Counted from the first letter of the stretch, positions 41,026 to 47,519 are shown. The stretch: DNA of 47,533 nt from RGIG5579 sp045543495 (GCA_045543495.1 JAZQMO010000063.1:1-47533), one strand, 5' to 3'. A program made the numbers and translations. The notes: a model not told the origin generated them from the letters alone.

Positions 41026-41589
41026 ATGAAAAAAACAATTCTATCGATAATACTGTTTATATTGGCATTGAGTTTTGCTTCATGTTCTGTCGGACGAACT
41101 GGTATGGGTGTTTTTGGAGATAATGATGAAAAAATTGCAGATAAGACTTTTAACGAAATGATTACTGCTATTAGATTACAGGATGATTCGAAAATAGTAG
41201 ATATGTTCTCTCATTCCATCAAAAGCGAAGACAATCTATCACAATCGGCATCAATGCTTTTGGATTTTATTCGAGGTGAGATAGTTTCATTTTCCCCTGC
41301 ATCGGAAGCGGGAGTAGGGACTGACGATAGAACTGAAAGCGGGAAAAAGAGAAAAGAAATACAGTCTGCATTTTGTATCAGCACAACCGAAAGCACATAT
41401 TATATCGCTATCAAAGAATGTATAAAGGATGAATTTGATGATAATAATATTGGGATTATGTCTATCTATATTATTGAATCAAATAATTGGACAGAGAATT
41501 ATGTATATCGCGGTGACGGAAAATGGCTTCCGGGAATTAACATAATTGATCACAACACAGAGGACGGTTCTGTGATTGACCCCGCCTGA
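41026..41589 (+). CDS. DUF5104-like lipoprotein
   Basis: This 187-residue lipoprotein (lipobox SFASC, Cys 20) resembles DUF5104 proteins: FGDNDEKIADKTFNEMITAIRLQD is followed by DMFSHSIKSED and a LLDFIRGEIVSF segment. Its function is unknown. Codon use and AT content differ strongly from the genes left of 40900. The last 11 or so codons (NTEDGSVIDPA) are encoded by repeat copy B, so the original C-terminus was probably replaced when the repeat arrived. The ribosome site is weak (AGGTG); a TATAAT lies at 40975-40980 next to repeat A. Confidence 0.75.
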   Translation: MKKTILSIILFILALSFASCSVGRTGMGVFGDNDEKIADKTFNEMITAIRLQDDSKIVDMFSHSIKSEDNLSQSASMLLDFIRGEIVSFSPASEAGVGTDDRTESGKKRKEIQSAFCISTTESTYYIAIKECIKDEFDDNNIGIMSIYIIESNNWTENYVYRGDGKWLPGINIIDHNTEDGSVIDPA

Positions 41590-41690
41590 GCCGCCCCCGC
41601 CACCCCGTAGGGGATAATATCGAAAGGATTTGTAGAAAAATGGTTAAAAACTGCAATCTGACTAAAAGACAGAGAACCGTCCCCTGTGTT
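41554..41690. repeat. Repeat copy B, full-length element with inverted ends
   Basis: The left end AACACAGAGGACGGTTCT (41554-41571) is the inverse of AGAACCGTCCCCTGTGTT (41673-41690) with one mismatch in 18. Inside are a GC-rich part (TTGACCCCGCCTGAGCCGCC, then CCCCGTAGGGG) and an AT-rich part. The segment 41562-41680 is identical to 43585-43703 in copy D. The AT-rich part contains AAAGGA followed by an ATG at 41640. Confidence 0.85.
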
Positions 41691-42373
41691 TTCAAAAAAA
41701 CGGATGAAGAGGGAAATGAAAAAAGAAGCGGAGAACAATCAAAAGATGGAATGCTTCCGCGTTATGGAAAATTTAATATCAAGAAGCTGGCTATTTCTTT
41801 GATTGTCTACGTTATAATTATTATTTCAATATTTTTCATCAAAAAGCAAATTACTTTTGAGGTGTTTATCTTAGTCGGTATTGTTTGTAGTTATACGATT
41901 GTTATAGATATTTTTACATATAGCGAATTTTATAAAATTAAAAATCGTGTGGTTACCATCAGGAAATTTTTTTCAAAAAAGAGGTTAGTCTTCCAGATGA
42001 ACTGGTATTAATTGTTTCAAAGGGAAGCAGAAATCCTTCAAAACAGCGGATTAGCACGATGAAACGTCCCAGATTTATTAAATTAGATTGCTTGATGATT
42101 TGTATTGTAAGCAATTGCACAGTGCAAAAAGTTCTAAATATGATACGATGGAACGATTGGTCAAAAGAAATGCGCTATTTCAATGCGATTATCAATGAAA
42201 TCTTTATGGATAATATCTACAATGATTTTTTATTTAGTTTTGCATACAACAAAACCGAACTTCAAAAATTGATTGAAAATCATAAGATTGAAATTATCAT
42301 ACCAAAATCTTTGATGGAGGATATTGACCTAAGTTTCGTTTCAGTACCAATCCACATTGATGAGGATAGTTAA
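41640..42373 (+). pseudogene. Frameshifted small membrane protein gene
   Basis: Two frames join into one product. The first, 41640-42011, encodes two membrane helices (KLAISLIVYVIIIISIFFI and FEVFILVGIVCSYTIVIDIF) and then KNRVVTIRKFF. The second carries on in the -1 frame from about 41972: KKEVSLPDELVLIVSKG, then to the stop at 42373 as a soluble domain. The break falls in a run of seven T (41967-41973); one more T would restore the frame. The ATG at 41640 lies within repeat B; an in-frame ATG at 41751 or an out-of-frame one at 41716 could be the older start. A sequencing error in the homopolymer is possible. Function unknown. Confidence 0.6.
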
Positions 42374-42385
42374 ACAATCACAAAC

Positions 42386-42465
42386 AAACACAAGAGGACG
42401 GTTTTCTGATTGACCCCGCCTGAGCCGCCCCCGCCACCCCGTAGGGGCGAACTGCGTTCGCCCGC
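42386..42465. repeat. Repeat copy C (hybrid)
   Basis: The left part follows copy B: ACACAAGAGGACGGTT, TGATTGACCCCGCCTGAG, CCCCGTAGGGG. The right part is instead the GGGCGAAC/GTTCGCCC hairpin (42446-42463) of copy A. No right inverted end is present. Confidence 0.8.
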
Positions 42466-42477
42466 CACAGCGTAGCG

Positions 42478-42549
42478 CATAAATCAGGGGAGAGTTACTA
42501 TGTTGTTCAAAAGAGTTAAATCAATCATAGAACTATCCCCTGATTTATG
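42478..42549. repeat. Long palindrome of 72 bases next to repeat C
   Basis: CATAAATCAGGGGA (42478-42491) and TCCCCTGATTTATG (42536-42549) are perfect inverse copies; inner AGTTACTATG and CATAGAACT extend the stem. It contains a 16-codon frame beginning at 42499, probably chance. It fills most of the gap before the next gene. Confidence 0.75.
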
Positions 42550-42581
42550 ATTTCTGAATTTTTAGAAAGGATTTTTTGTGA

Positions 42582-43058
42582 ATGAAAAGACTATTTTTAG
42601 ATCGTTTCATTGCATTTTCGATTGACAGCTTTCTTTTAGCTATCATTGCTGCAGGGGTAAATCACTTGTTGAAACCATTTTTTGTTTTAAACAATGCTCC
42701 ATTGGGAATTGCAATTATAATTATTTTGTACTCGTGCAAAGACCTTGCATTTAGAAATGCAAGCATTGGCAAAATGTTGATGGGGCTTGAAATTTATGAC
42801 GACAAGTGGTGCAGACCTTCTCCGATTATTTTGATAAAGAGATTTTTTTGGCTTAATTTTGAAGGAACGATTCTTGCATGGAAAGCAGTTTATGTCGATG
42901 GAGATTATGGAAGGATTTTTAATGCGGAATATCGCCGTTTAAAAACAAGGGTGGTTTCAAAGAACACCGTTGCAAAGTTAAGATCGTTGGCGACAACAGA
43001 AAACGGTCTTGATGTTGAAAAAATGTCTCGTCTTTATGACGAAGCAATCGGAGAATAA
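42582..43058 (+). CDS. RDD-family membrane protein
   Basis: This 158-residue protein shows the RDD pattern: LDRFIAFSIDSFLLAIIAAG with the Arg-Asp positions in helix 1, a second helix IAIIIILYSCKDLAF, and NASIGKMLMGLEI. RDD proteins are small membrane proteins, some linked to ion or solute transport, mostly of unknown role. The C-terminal 60 residues are soluble and charged. AAAGGA lies upstream of the ATG. It sits between repeat copies C and D together with the next gene. Confidence 0.78.
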   Translation: MKRLFLDRFIAFSIDSFLLAIIAAGVNHLLKPFFVLNNAPLGIAIIIILYSCKDLAFRNASIGKMLMGLEIYDDKWCRPSPIILIKRFFWLNFEGTILAWKAVYVDGDYGRIFNAEYRRLKTRVVSKNTVAKLRSLATTENGLDVEKMSRLYDEAIGE

Positions 43059-43106
43059 TCTCAAAAACAACATGGGCAAAAACACAACAATTTATTGGTG
43101 AAATAT

Positions 43107-43568
43107 ATGAATAATTTGATATCGGAATTTTGGATATGGATGAAAAAAACTACAGGAAAATCTCCGACGGAATATGCTAAAAAAGGGATGAATCAAAACC
43201 ACGGAGAATTTGAAGATGAGTTTCCTTTCTTTTCGGAATGTATTGAGTACGCCAAACAAATCGTTGATCATCAAAATTTAAATGCTGAAAATATTGATGA
43301 TTTGCTTACCATTATGGCAATTGACAACGAAAGTGAAAGTGTGTTGGAATACATTGAGGAAAAAAGCTCGAAAGAGCAATTACAAATAATTATCGAATTG
43401 GGGATTACACATAATCTAATGGGGGCAAGATGGCAGGTTGCGGAGTTAATCTACAGGACAAATGTTCCAAATGCCATTGAACTTTTAAATGTTTTAAAAA
43501 GAGACCCCTGTGAATATGTTTCTCGGAGAGCCAATAACTGCTTATCCTTGATTGAAACATCAACTTAA
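43107..43568 (+). CDS. Small helical (HEAT-like) protein
   Basis: This 153-residue protein is soluble and helical. The second half reads like two or three HEAT/ARM-type hairpins: QLQIIIELGITHNLMGARWQVAELIYRTNVPNA is broken up in helix-turn-helix units, then ELLNVLKRDPCEYVSRRANNCL. I do not recognise a named family. Small HEAT-like proteins often occur in accessory loci, sometimes as immunity or partner proteins. The ATG at 43107 is taken as start; TTG (43095) and GTG (43098) are alternatives in frame. It ends 7 bases before repeat D. Confidence 0.65.
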   Translation: MNNLISEFWIWMKKTTGKSPTEYAKKGMNQNHGEFEDEFPFFSECIEYAKQIVDHQNLNAENIDDLLTIMAIDNESESVLEYIEEKSSKEQLQIIIELGITHNLMGARWQVAELIYRTNVPNAIELLNVLKRDPCEYVSRRANNCLSLIETST

Positions 43569-43575
43569 ATCAGTA

Positions 43576-43749
43576 AACACAAGGGGACGGTTCTGTGATT
43601 GACCCCGCCTGAGCCGCCCCCGCCACCCCGTAGGGGATAATATCGAAAGGATTTGTAGAAAAATGGTTAAAAACTGCAATCTGACTAAAAGACAGAGAAC
43701 CGTTTTCTTTCTCTCGACGGATAACACAACAGAACCGTCTCCTTGTGTT
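43576..43749. repeat. Repeat copy D, longest element with 21-bp inverted ends
   Basis: AACACAAGGGGACGGTTCTGT (first 20 of 21 shown by position 43576-43596) is the inverse of 43729-43749 with one mismatch. It includes the 119-base segment 43585-43703 found in copy B, and then a further arm with AGAACCGTCTCC. The whole unit is 174 bases and is the best candidate for a complete mobile or structural unit. Confidence 0.85.
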
Positions 43750-43795
43750 CCAATGTACTTTATAGGTGTATATGGTAAGAAAGGCTGGTGGTAAA

Positions 43796-44215
43796 TTGAA
43801 AAAAGCTCTAATAATAAGTTGTATCTTACTAATTCTAATAACTTTTGGCGGTTGCGTTATTGCTACTGACTTTTACTCCGGAAAAAGGCCATATGATTAT
43901 GGTAAAGCTACATGGGTTTGTGAATCGCCAGATGCATGGTTTATTGTCAATTCTTCTAAAGATGATGAAAACTTTATTTATCCCAAAGGAGAAATTACTA
44001 TTGGTAATAAAACCATCAAATTTACTCTCAGTTTTGGTCATGGTAAAGAAGCATCCTTTATAGATGAAAATGATAATATGATATTACTTGGAACATGCAA
44101 ATTCAGTTCTAAAAAGCTAATTATTACTGTTGATGAAGAGACAGATACGCTTTTAAATGGCCGATATGATACCATCACTTTTATCAAAAAGACAGGAGAC
44201 AGTTCTCCGTCTTGA
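43796..44215 (+). CDS. Small lipoprotein of unknown function
   Basis: This 139-residue lipoprotein starts with KKALIISCILLILITFGGC when the TTG at 43796 is used, which gives a normal signal peptide and lipobox; GTG at 43766 and ATG at 43772 are alternatives. The mature part (YDYGKATWVCESPDAWF, then GRYDTITFIKK) resembles small beta-rich lipoproteins that I recall from accessory regions of Firmicutes, without known role. The last eight codons (KTGDSSPS) lie within repeat copy E, the second case in this island where a gene ends inside a repeat. Confidence 0.7.
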   Translation: MKKALIISCILLILITFGGCVIATDFYSGKRPYDYGKATWVCESPDAWFIVNSSKDDENFIYPKGEITIGNKTIKFTLSFGHGKEASFIDENDNMILLGTCKFSSKKLIITVDEETDTLLNGRYDTITFIKKTGDSSPS

Positions 44216-44400
44216 CCTCGCCTGAGCCGCCCCCTGCACCAACCCCGTGGAGGGTATTCACACAAGGGCACAGTTCTCTATCTTGACCCCGCCTGAACTG
44301 CCCCCCGCCCCCCCGTAGGGGATAATATCGAAAGGAATTGTAGAAAAATGGTTGAAAATTGCAACCTGAGTAAAACACATAGAACCGTCCCCTGTGTTTT
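44190..44400. repeat. Repeat copy E (two diverged units in tandem)
   Basis: The first unit (44190-44259) is a left half: GACAGGAGACAGTTCTCC, TTGACCTCGCCTGAGCCGCC. The second (44260-44400) is a full but diverged element: it ends in AGAACCGTCCCCTGTGTT (44381-44398), identical to the right end of copy B, and keeps the internal GGGGATAATATCGAAAGGA and an ATG (44349). Confidence 0.8.
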
Positions 44401-44421
44401 TGTATAGGAGGGGAAGATAGT

Positions 44422-44904
44422 ATGCATGTTTGGACAATAGAGGATTGGAGTAAAAATCTTGTAGAGGATTCTATAAGAAGAACAGGTATACGATTTCGAT
44501 ACGACAAGACTGTTCATGCTGAAGTTAAGCGTGCATGTTCTCAATTTGCACGTTGGTTACGATCAGAGTATTATTTCCCATTGAGAGTGGTTGTTTATGT
44601 TAAGGGAACAAAAACAATTCGTTCAAAAGATGGCGAAAGCGTAGTTGGTACATTTTTTGAACCTTTTTCTTATTTTGATGAACCATACATTAAAATCTCA
44701 ACTGGTGATTATCTTGAATTGATAAGTTCTTTGGGAAAAGATAATGCCCTTGCAACAATTCTTGCTTCATTAGTTCATGAATTGACTCATTATTTTCAAT
44801 GGATAAATGGTATCCAACTTACACCAATAGGAAGAGAACGCCAAGCAAATAATTACGCTCAATATATAATAGATGAGTATTCATTAACATGTGAACACCC
44901 ATAA
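44422..44904 (+). CDS. Putative zinc metalloprotein with HExxH motif
   Basis: This 160-residue protein has no signal peptide. The segment LVHELTHYFQWING contains HExxH (His 119, Glu 120, His 123), and the Glu of GRERQANNYA, 16 residues later, fits a third ligand, as in gluzincin-type or SprT-like proteins. It may be a small cytoplasmic peptidase, or a toxin-like enzyme; I do not recognise its family. A strong GGAGGGG site lies just upstream of the ATG, 22 bases after repeat E. The gene ends about 15 bases before repeat F. Confidence 0.72.
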   Translation: MHVWTIEDWSKNLVEDSIRRTGIRFRYDKTVHAEVKRACSQFARWLRSEYYFPLRVVVYVKGTKTIRSKDGESVVGTFFEPFSYFDEPYIKISTGDYLELISSLGKDNALATILASLVHELTHYFQWINGIQLTPIGRERQANNYAQYIIDEYSLTCEHP

Positions 44905-44918
44905 TCAGACAGGAAGAA

Positions 44919-44971
44919 AGACAGGGGACGGTTCTATGTGTTGACCCCATCTGAGCCGCCTCCGCACACCA
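44919..44971. repeat. Repeat copy F (right edge of the island)
   Basis: AGACAGGGGACGGTTCT, then GTTGACCCCATCTGAGCCGCC, is a left half of the repeat. It abuts the terminator at 44975 and ends the AT-rich island. Confidence 0.8.
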
Positions 44972-44974
44972 CAA

Positions 44975-45012
44975 AAAAAACAACCGAGAATTTTTTCTCG
45001 GTTGTTTTTTTT
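44975..45012 (-). terminator. Terminator of the Lrp-family gene
   Basis: AAAAAACAACCGAGAA (44975-44990) pairs with TTCTCGGTTGTTTTTT (44995-45010). Confidence 0.9.
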
Positions 45013-45014
45013 GT

Positions 45015-45467
45015 TTATTCGGGAAGAAGGGTGGAGCCTGTTTTCAGGGATTTCAGCACCACATTGGTGCGGGTTCCCGATACGCCGGGAAAGCTTTTGA
45101 TGGCACGGTGGATCTCCTCCAGCTTTTCGGAGGGTGCCAAAATCTTCAGCATAAAATCAAAATCACCTGAAATATAATAGCAGGAGACCACGCATTTGGT
45201 TTTTTCGATCATGGCGGCAAAGTCATCGTAATACTTGGGGTGATCCAGAGAAACCTCCATGAGAGCCGTCACATCGTTTCCGATCTTCTTTTGATCAATG
45301 ATGGCGGTATAGGCGGTAATCACGCCGCTTTTCTCCAGCTTGCGAATGCGCTCCGTGACGGAGGATACACTCAAATTGATCTCTTGACTGATCTGAGAGG
45401 CCTTCATACGGGCATTGTCCTTCAAGCGGGAGAGGATTTGAATATCAATTTCGTCAAGATTGGTCAT
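45015..45467 (-). CDS. Lrp/AsnC-family transcriptional regulator
   Basis: This 150-residue protein has the Lrp build: an N-terminal winged helix (LDEIDIQILSRLKDNARMKASQISQEINLSVSSVTERIRKLEKSG in pieces, about residues 4-48) and a C-terminal RAM domain with CYYISGDFDFML that binds amino acids. It senses an amino acid and acts as an octamer or dimer on repeated palindromes. It is divergent from an amino-acid symporter gene, with palindromic sites between the two (45533-45602), so that gene is its likely target. Confidence 0.92.
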   Translation of the reverse strand: MTNLDEIDIQILSRLKDNARMKASQISQEINLSVSSVTERIRKLEKSGVITAYTAIIDQKKIGNDVTALMEVSLDHPKYYDDFAAMIEKTKCVVSCYYISGDFDFMLKILAPSEKLEEIHRAIKSFPGVSGTRTNVVLKSLKTGSTLLPE

Positions 45468-45495
45468 AAATCGTTCGTTTCCTTATTTTTTTGTC

Positions 45496-45525
45496 AGTAT
45501 AGCACGAAAAAAAGTCGCCCGTCAA
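45496..45525 (-). promoter_or_regulatory. Promoter of the Lrp-family gene
   Basis: Minus-strand TTGACG (45525-45520) and TATACT (45501-45496) are 18 bases apart. Confidence 0.7.
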
Positions 45526-45532
45526 GAAAAAT

Positions 45533-45602
45533 ATGAAATATTTTTCATTGGGTCCCCGATAATACGAAATGATTTCGATAAAACCGAAAATATTTTCGTA
45601 TT
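45533..45602. promoter_or_regulatory. Palindromic operator array for the Lrp-family regulator
   Basis: CGAAATGATTTCG (45565-45577) and CGAAAATATTTTCG (45585-45598) are perfect palindromes with centres about 20.5 bases apart. The outer AATACGAAA/TTTCGTATT (45561-45602) frames both, and a weaker ATGAAA/TTTCAT lies at 45533-45548. Repeated dyads in phase with the helix are typical for Lrp-type proteins. Confidence 0.7.
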
Positions 45603-45639
45603 ACAAAGATTTACCGAAAAATTAACGGAGGTTGCAAAA

Positions 45640-47040
45640 ATGCACTTAGTGGAACAAACGGCTTCTTTTGTTTGGAACGGCATCTTCTTGCCCTTTGTTT
45701 TCATAGGGGGCATTTATTTTACGCTCCAAAGCCGTTTTTTGCAGGTGGTGAAATTGCCCCGTATTCTGCGGGAGACCCTTGGCCGTATGTTTCAAAAAGG
45801 GGAGCGGGAACAGGGGAGCGTGACTCCCTTTCAAGCCCTGTGTACTGCCTTGGCGGGCACCGTGGGAACGGGGAGCGTGGTGGGCACCTGTCAGGCTTTG
45901 GCAATGGGTGGTCCGGGTGCCCTCTTTTGGCTGATGGCAGCTGCTTTCTTGGGAATGATCATTAAGTTTTATGAGGTCACCCTCTCGGTGGCCTACCGTC
46001 AAAGAAGCAAAACGGGGGAATGGGTGGGAGGCCCTATGTATTACCTTGCCGCCTTGGGAAGAGGGGGCAAGGCCTTGGGGCTCCTTTTCGCCCTGTTTGC
46101 CACCCTTGCCTCCTTCGGGATGGGAAATCTTGCCCAAGCGGGCAGCATTGCCCACGGGGTCAAAAGGATCCTCGCCACCGTTTCTTCCTCAGCCCTCACG
46201 GAAGGGAAGGGAGAATGGCTCCTTGCCGTTTTGCTGTTTGTCATCCTGTCCGTTTGCATCTTCGGAGGAATGGGCCGTGTGGGCAAGGTGGCCGAGCTTT
46301 TGGTTCCCTTTATGAGCCTGTTTTATCTCCTTCTTTGCCTTGCGGTTTTGTTTTGCCACGGGGAAAGGCTGGGACAGGCCTTAAAATCCGTTTTTGCCTG
46401 CGCCTTTCGCCCCAAGGCCTTGCTTGGTGCCGCCTCGGGCATTGGTATGAAGCAGGCGCTGGAATGGGGGCTGAAGCGCAGTGCCTTTTCCAATGAAGCG
46501 GGCCTTGGCAGTGCGGGCATCGCCCACGCCGCCGCCCAAACGAAGCACCCCGTTCAGCAAGGCTTTTTCGGAGTGTTTGAGGTGTTTGTGGATACCGTTC
46601 TCATTTCCTCCCTCACAGGCCTTGTGGTCTTGGTCAGTCTCCCGTTGCCGCAGATCCTCTCTCATTCCGAGCCCGATGCCTTTCTCATTACCGAGGCCTT
46701 TTCCACCGTGTTGCCTCCCGCCTTTTCCGTTTTCTTTGTCAGCATCAGCCTGATCCTCTTTGCCTTTTCCACCCTCTTGGGCTGGTCGCTCTACGGACAG
46801 CGCTGTGCCCAGTACCTCTTGGGAGAAGGGGCCGCCTTCGGCTATCGCCTGATCTTCGTCACCCTTGCCGCCTTGGGGGTGCTCCTCCCCACCCGCCCCG
46901 TCTGGGCCCTCTCGGATCTGTTCAACGGCCTGATGGCCATTCCCAATTTTGTCGGCCTGTTTTTCCTTTCCTCCACCGTAAAGGCCGCCACCGCCTCCTT
47001 TTTCCGAAAAAAACCATCCCCCCGCAAGAAAAAAATTTGA
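45640..47040 (+). CDS. Alanine/glycine:cation symporter (AGCS) family transporter
   Basis: This 466-residue membrane protein is a sodium-coupled amino-acid importer of the AGCS family (AlsT, AgcS). Family marks are VTPFQALCTALAGTVGTGSVVG near the N-terminus, GGPMYYL, the central KRSAFSNEAGLGSAGIAHAAAQ in parts, and about ten membrane helices. The start at 45640 follows ACGGAGG; the frame continues 60 codons upstream through the operator region and is not coding there. Control by the divergent Lrp-type protein is likely. The stop overlaps the -35 of the following tRNA-relic promoter. Confidence 0.93.
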   Translation: MHLVEQTASFVWNGIFLPFVFIGGIYFTLQSRFLQVVKLPRILRETLGRMFQKGEREQGSVTPFQALCTALAGTVGTGSVVGTCQALAMGGPGALFWLMAAAFLGMIIKFYEVTLSVAYRQRSKTGEWVGGPMYYLAALGRGGKALGLLFALFATLASFGMGNLAQAGSIAHGVKRILATVSSSALTEGKGEWLLAVLLFVILSVCIFGGMGRVGKVAELLVPFMSLFYLLLCLAVLFCHGERLGQALKSVFACAFRPKALLGAASGIGMKQALEWGLKRSAFSNEAGLGSAGIAHAAAQTKHPVQQGFFGVFEVFVDTVLISSLTGLVVLVSLPLPQILSHSEPDAFLITEAFSTVLPPAFSVFFVSISLILFAFSTLLGWSLYGQRCAQYLLGEGAAFGYRLIFVTLAALGVLLPTRPVWALSDLFNGLMAIPNFVGLFFLSSTVKAATASFFRKKPSPRKKKI

Positions 47041-47065
47041 CATTGTCCCGTCTTTGTGGTAAACT
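47037..47065 (+). promoter_or_regulatory. Promoter in front of the tRNA-Ser relic
   Basis: TTGACA (47037-47042), a 17-base spacer and TAAACT (47060-47065). It ends 26 bases before the tRNA-like sequence, the spacing expected for a tRNA gene. Confidence 0.7.
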
Positions 47066-47091
47066 ATCCCCCGTCAAGAGCAATCTCAAAT

Positions 47092-47243
47092 GCAGAGATA
47101 TCGAAGTGGGGACGTTTGCGACCGCCGCCGGTGGCGGATGAAGGGAGCAAAAAGGAGTGGCCGCGGTCGAAATTTTGCGAAGCGAACAGCGAGCGAAAAA
47201 TTTCGGGCACCGCAACAGGACATAACGGGGCTGACTCGAAATC
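47092..47243 (+). pseudogene. Interrupted, truncated tRNA-Ser relic
   Basis: Bases 47092-47109 match the first 18 of the intact tRNA-Ser (47395-47412) at 16 positions, up to TATCGAAGTGG. Then 111 unrelated bases follow (47110-47220). The match returns at 47221-47243, 23 bases identical to 47414-47436, covering the D-arm end and anticodon stem-loop with the CGA anticodon. The variable arm, T arm and acceptor 3' strand are missing. The insert has strong pairing: CCGCC/GGCGG (47123-47138 area) and GCGGT...ACCGC around CGAAATTTT/AAAATTTCG. The rest of the 354-base gap up to 47394 holds short hairpins (GGAAG/CTTCC, CTCGG/CCGAG) and no gene. Confidence 0.7.
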
Positions 47244-47394
47244 TTCTTCGCCTAACGGAAGTCAATCTTCCAAAAAGCCTTTAACCGTGCGGTTTTCGGG
47301 CATTCCCTTGTTTCTAAAACACGATGAGTTCTAACGGGAATTCTAATACAACTGAATATTTGCGTTAATCTCGGTGTGCCGAGTTAACATATAC

Positions 47395-47483
47395 GGAGAG
47401 GTATCGAAGTGGTCATAACGGGGCTGACTCGAAATCAGTTTGCGAGCAATCGCACGCGGGTTCGAATCCCGCCCTCTCCGCCA
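47395..47483 (+). tRNA. tRNA-Ser (anticodon CGA)
   Basis: Acceptor GGAGAGG/CCTCTCC (47395-47401, 47473-47479), discriminator G and an encoded CCA (47481-47483). The anticodon stem GCTGA/TCAGT holds the loop CTCGAAA, giving CGA at 47430-47432, which reads UCG serine codons. A long variable arm and the T arm GCGGG-TTCGAAT-CCCGC (47456-47472) follow, as expected for the serine type. Confidence 0.95.
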
Positions 47484-47519
47484 AAAACCCTTGAAAACAC
47501 TACGTTTTCAAGGGTTTTC
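47484..47519 (+). terminator. Terminator of the tRNA-Ser gene
   Basis: AAAACCCTTGAAAAC (47484-47498) pairs with GTTTTCAAGGGTTTT (47504-47518). Confidence 0.9.

Noticed and set aside
40935..44971. CRISPR array or integron cassette array
   Set aside because: Repeats are few, long, of uneven spacing and separate genes instead of short spacers; no Cas or integrase gene and no attC-type folding were seen.
47056..47334. A 92-codon frame over the tRNA relic
   Set aside because: It begins just after the -35 box, spans the tRNA-like segments and hairpins, and has no ribosome site.
47221..47436. attL/attR pair of an integrated element at tRNA-Ser
   Set aside because: The 23-base identity at the anticodon arm fits an att core, but only about 170 bases lie between the copies and no integrase is present; a tRNA relic is more likely.
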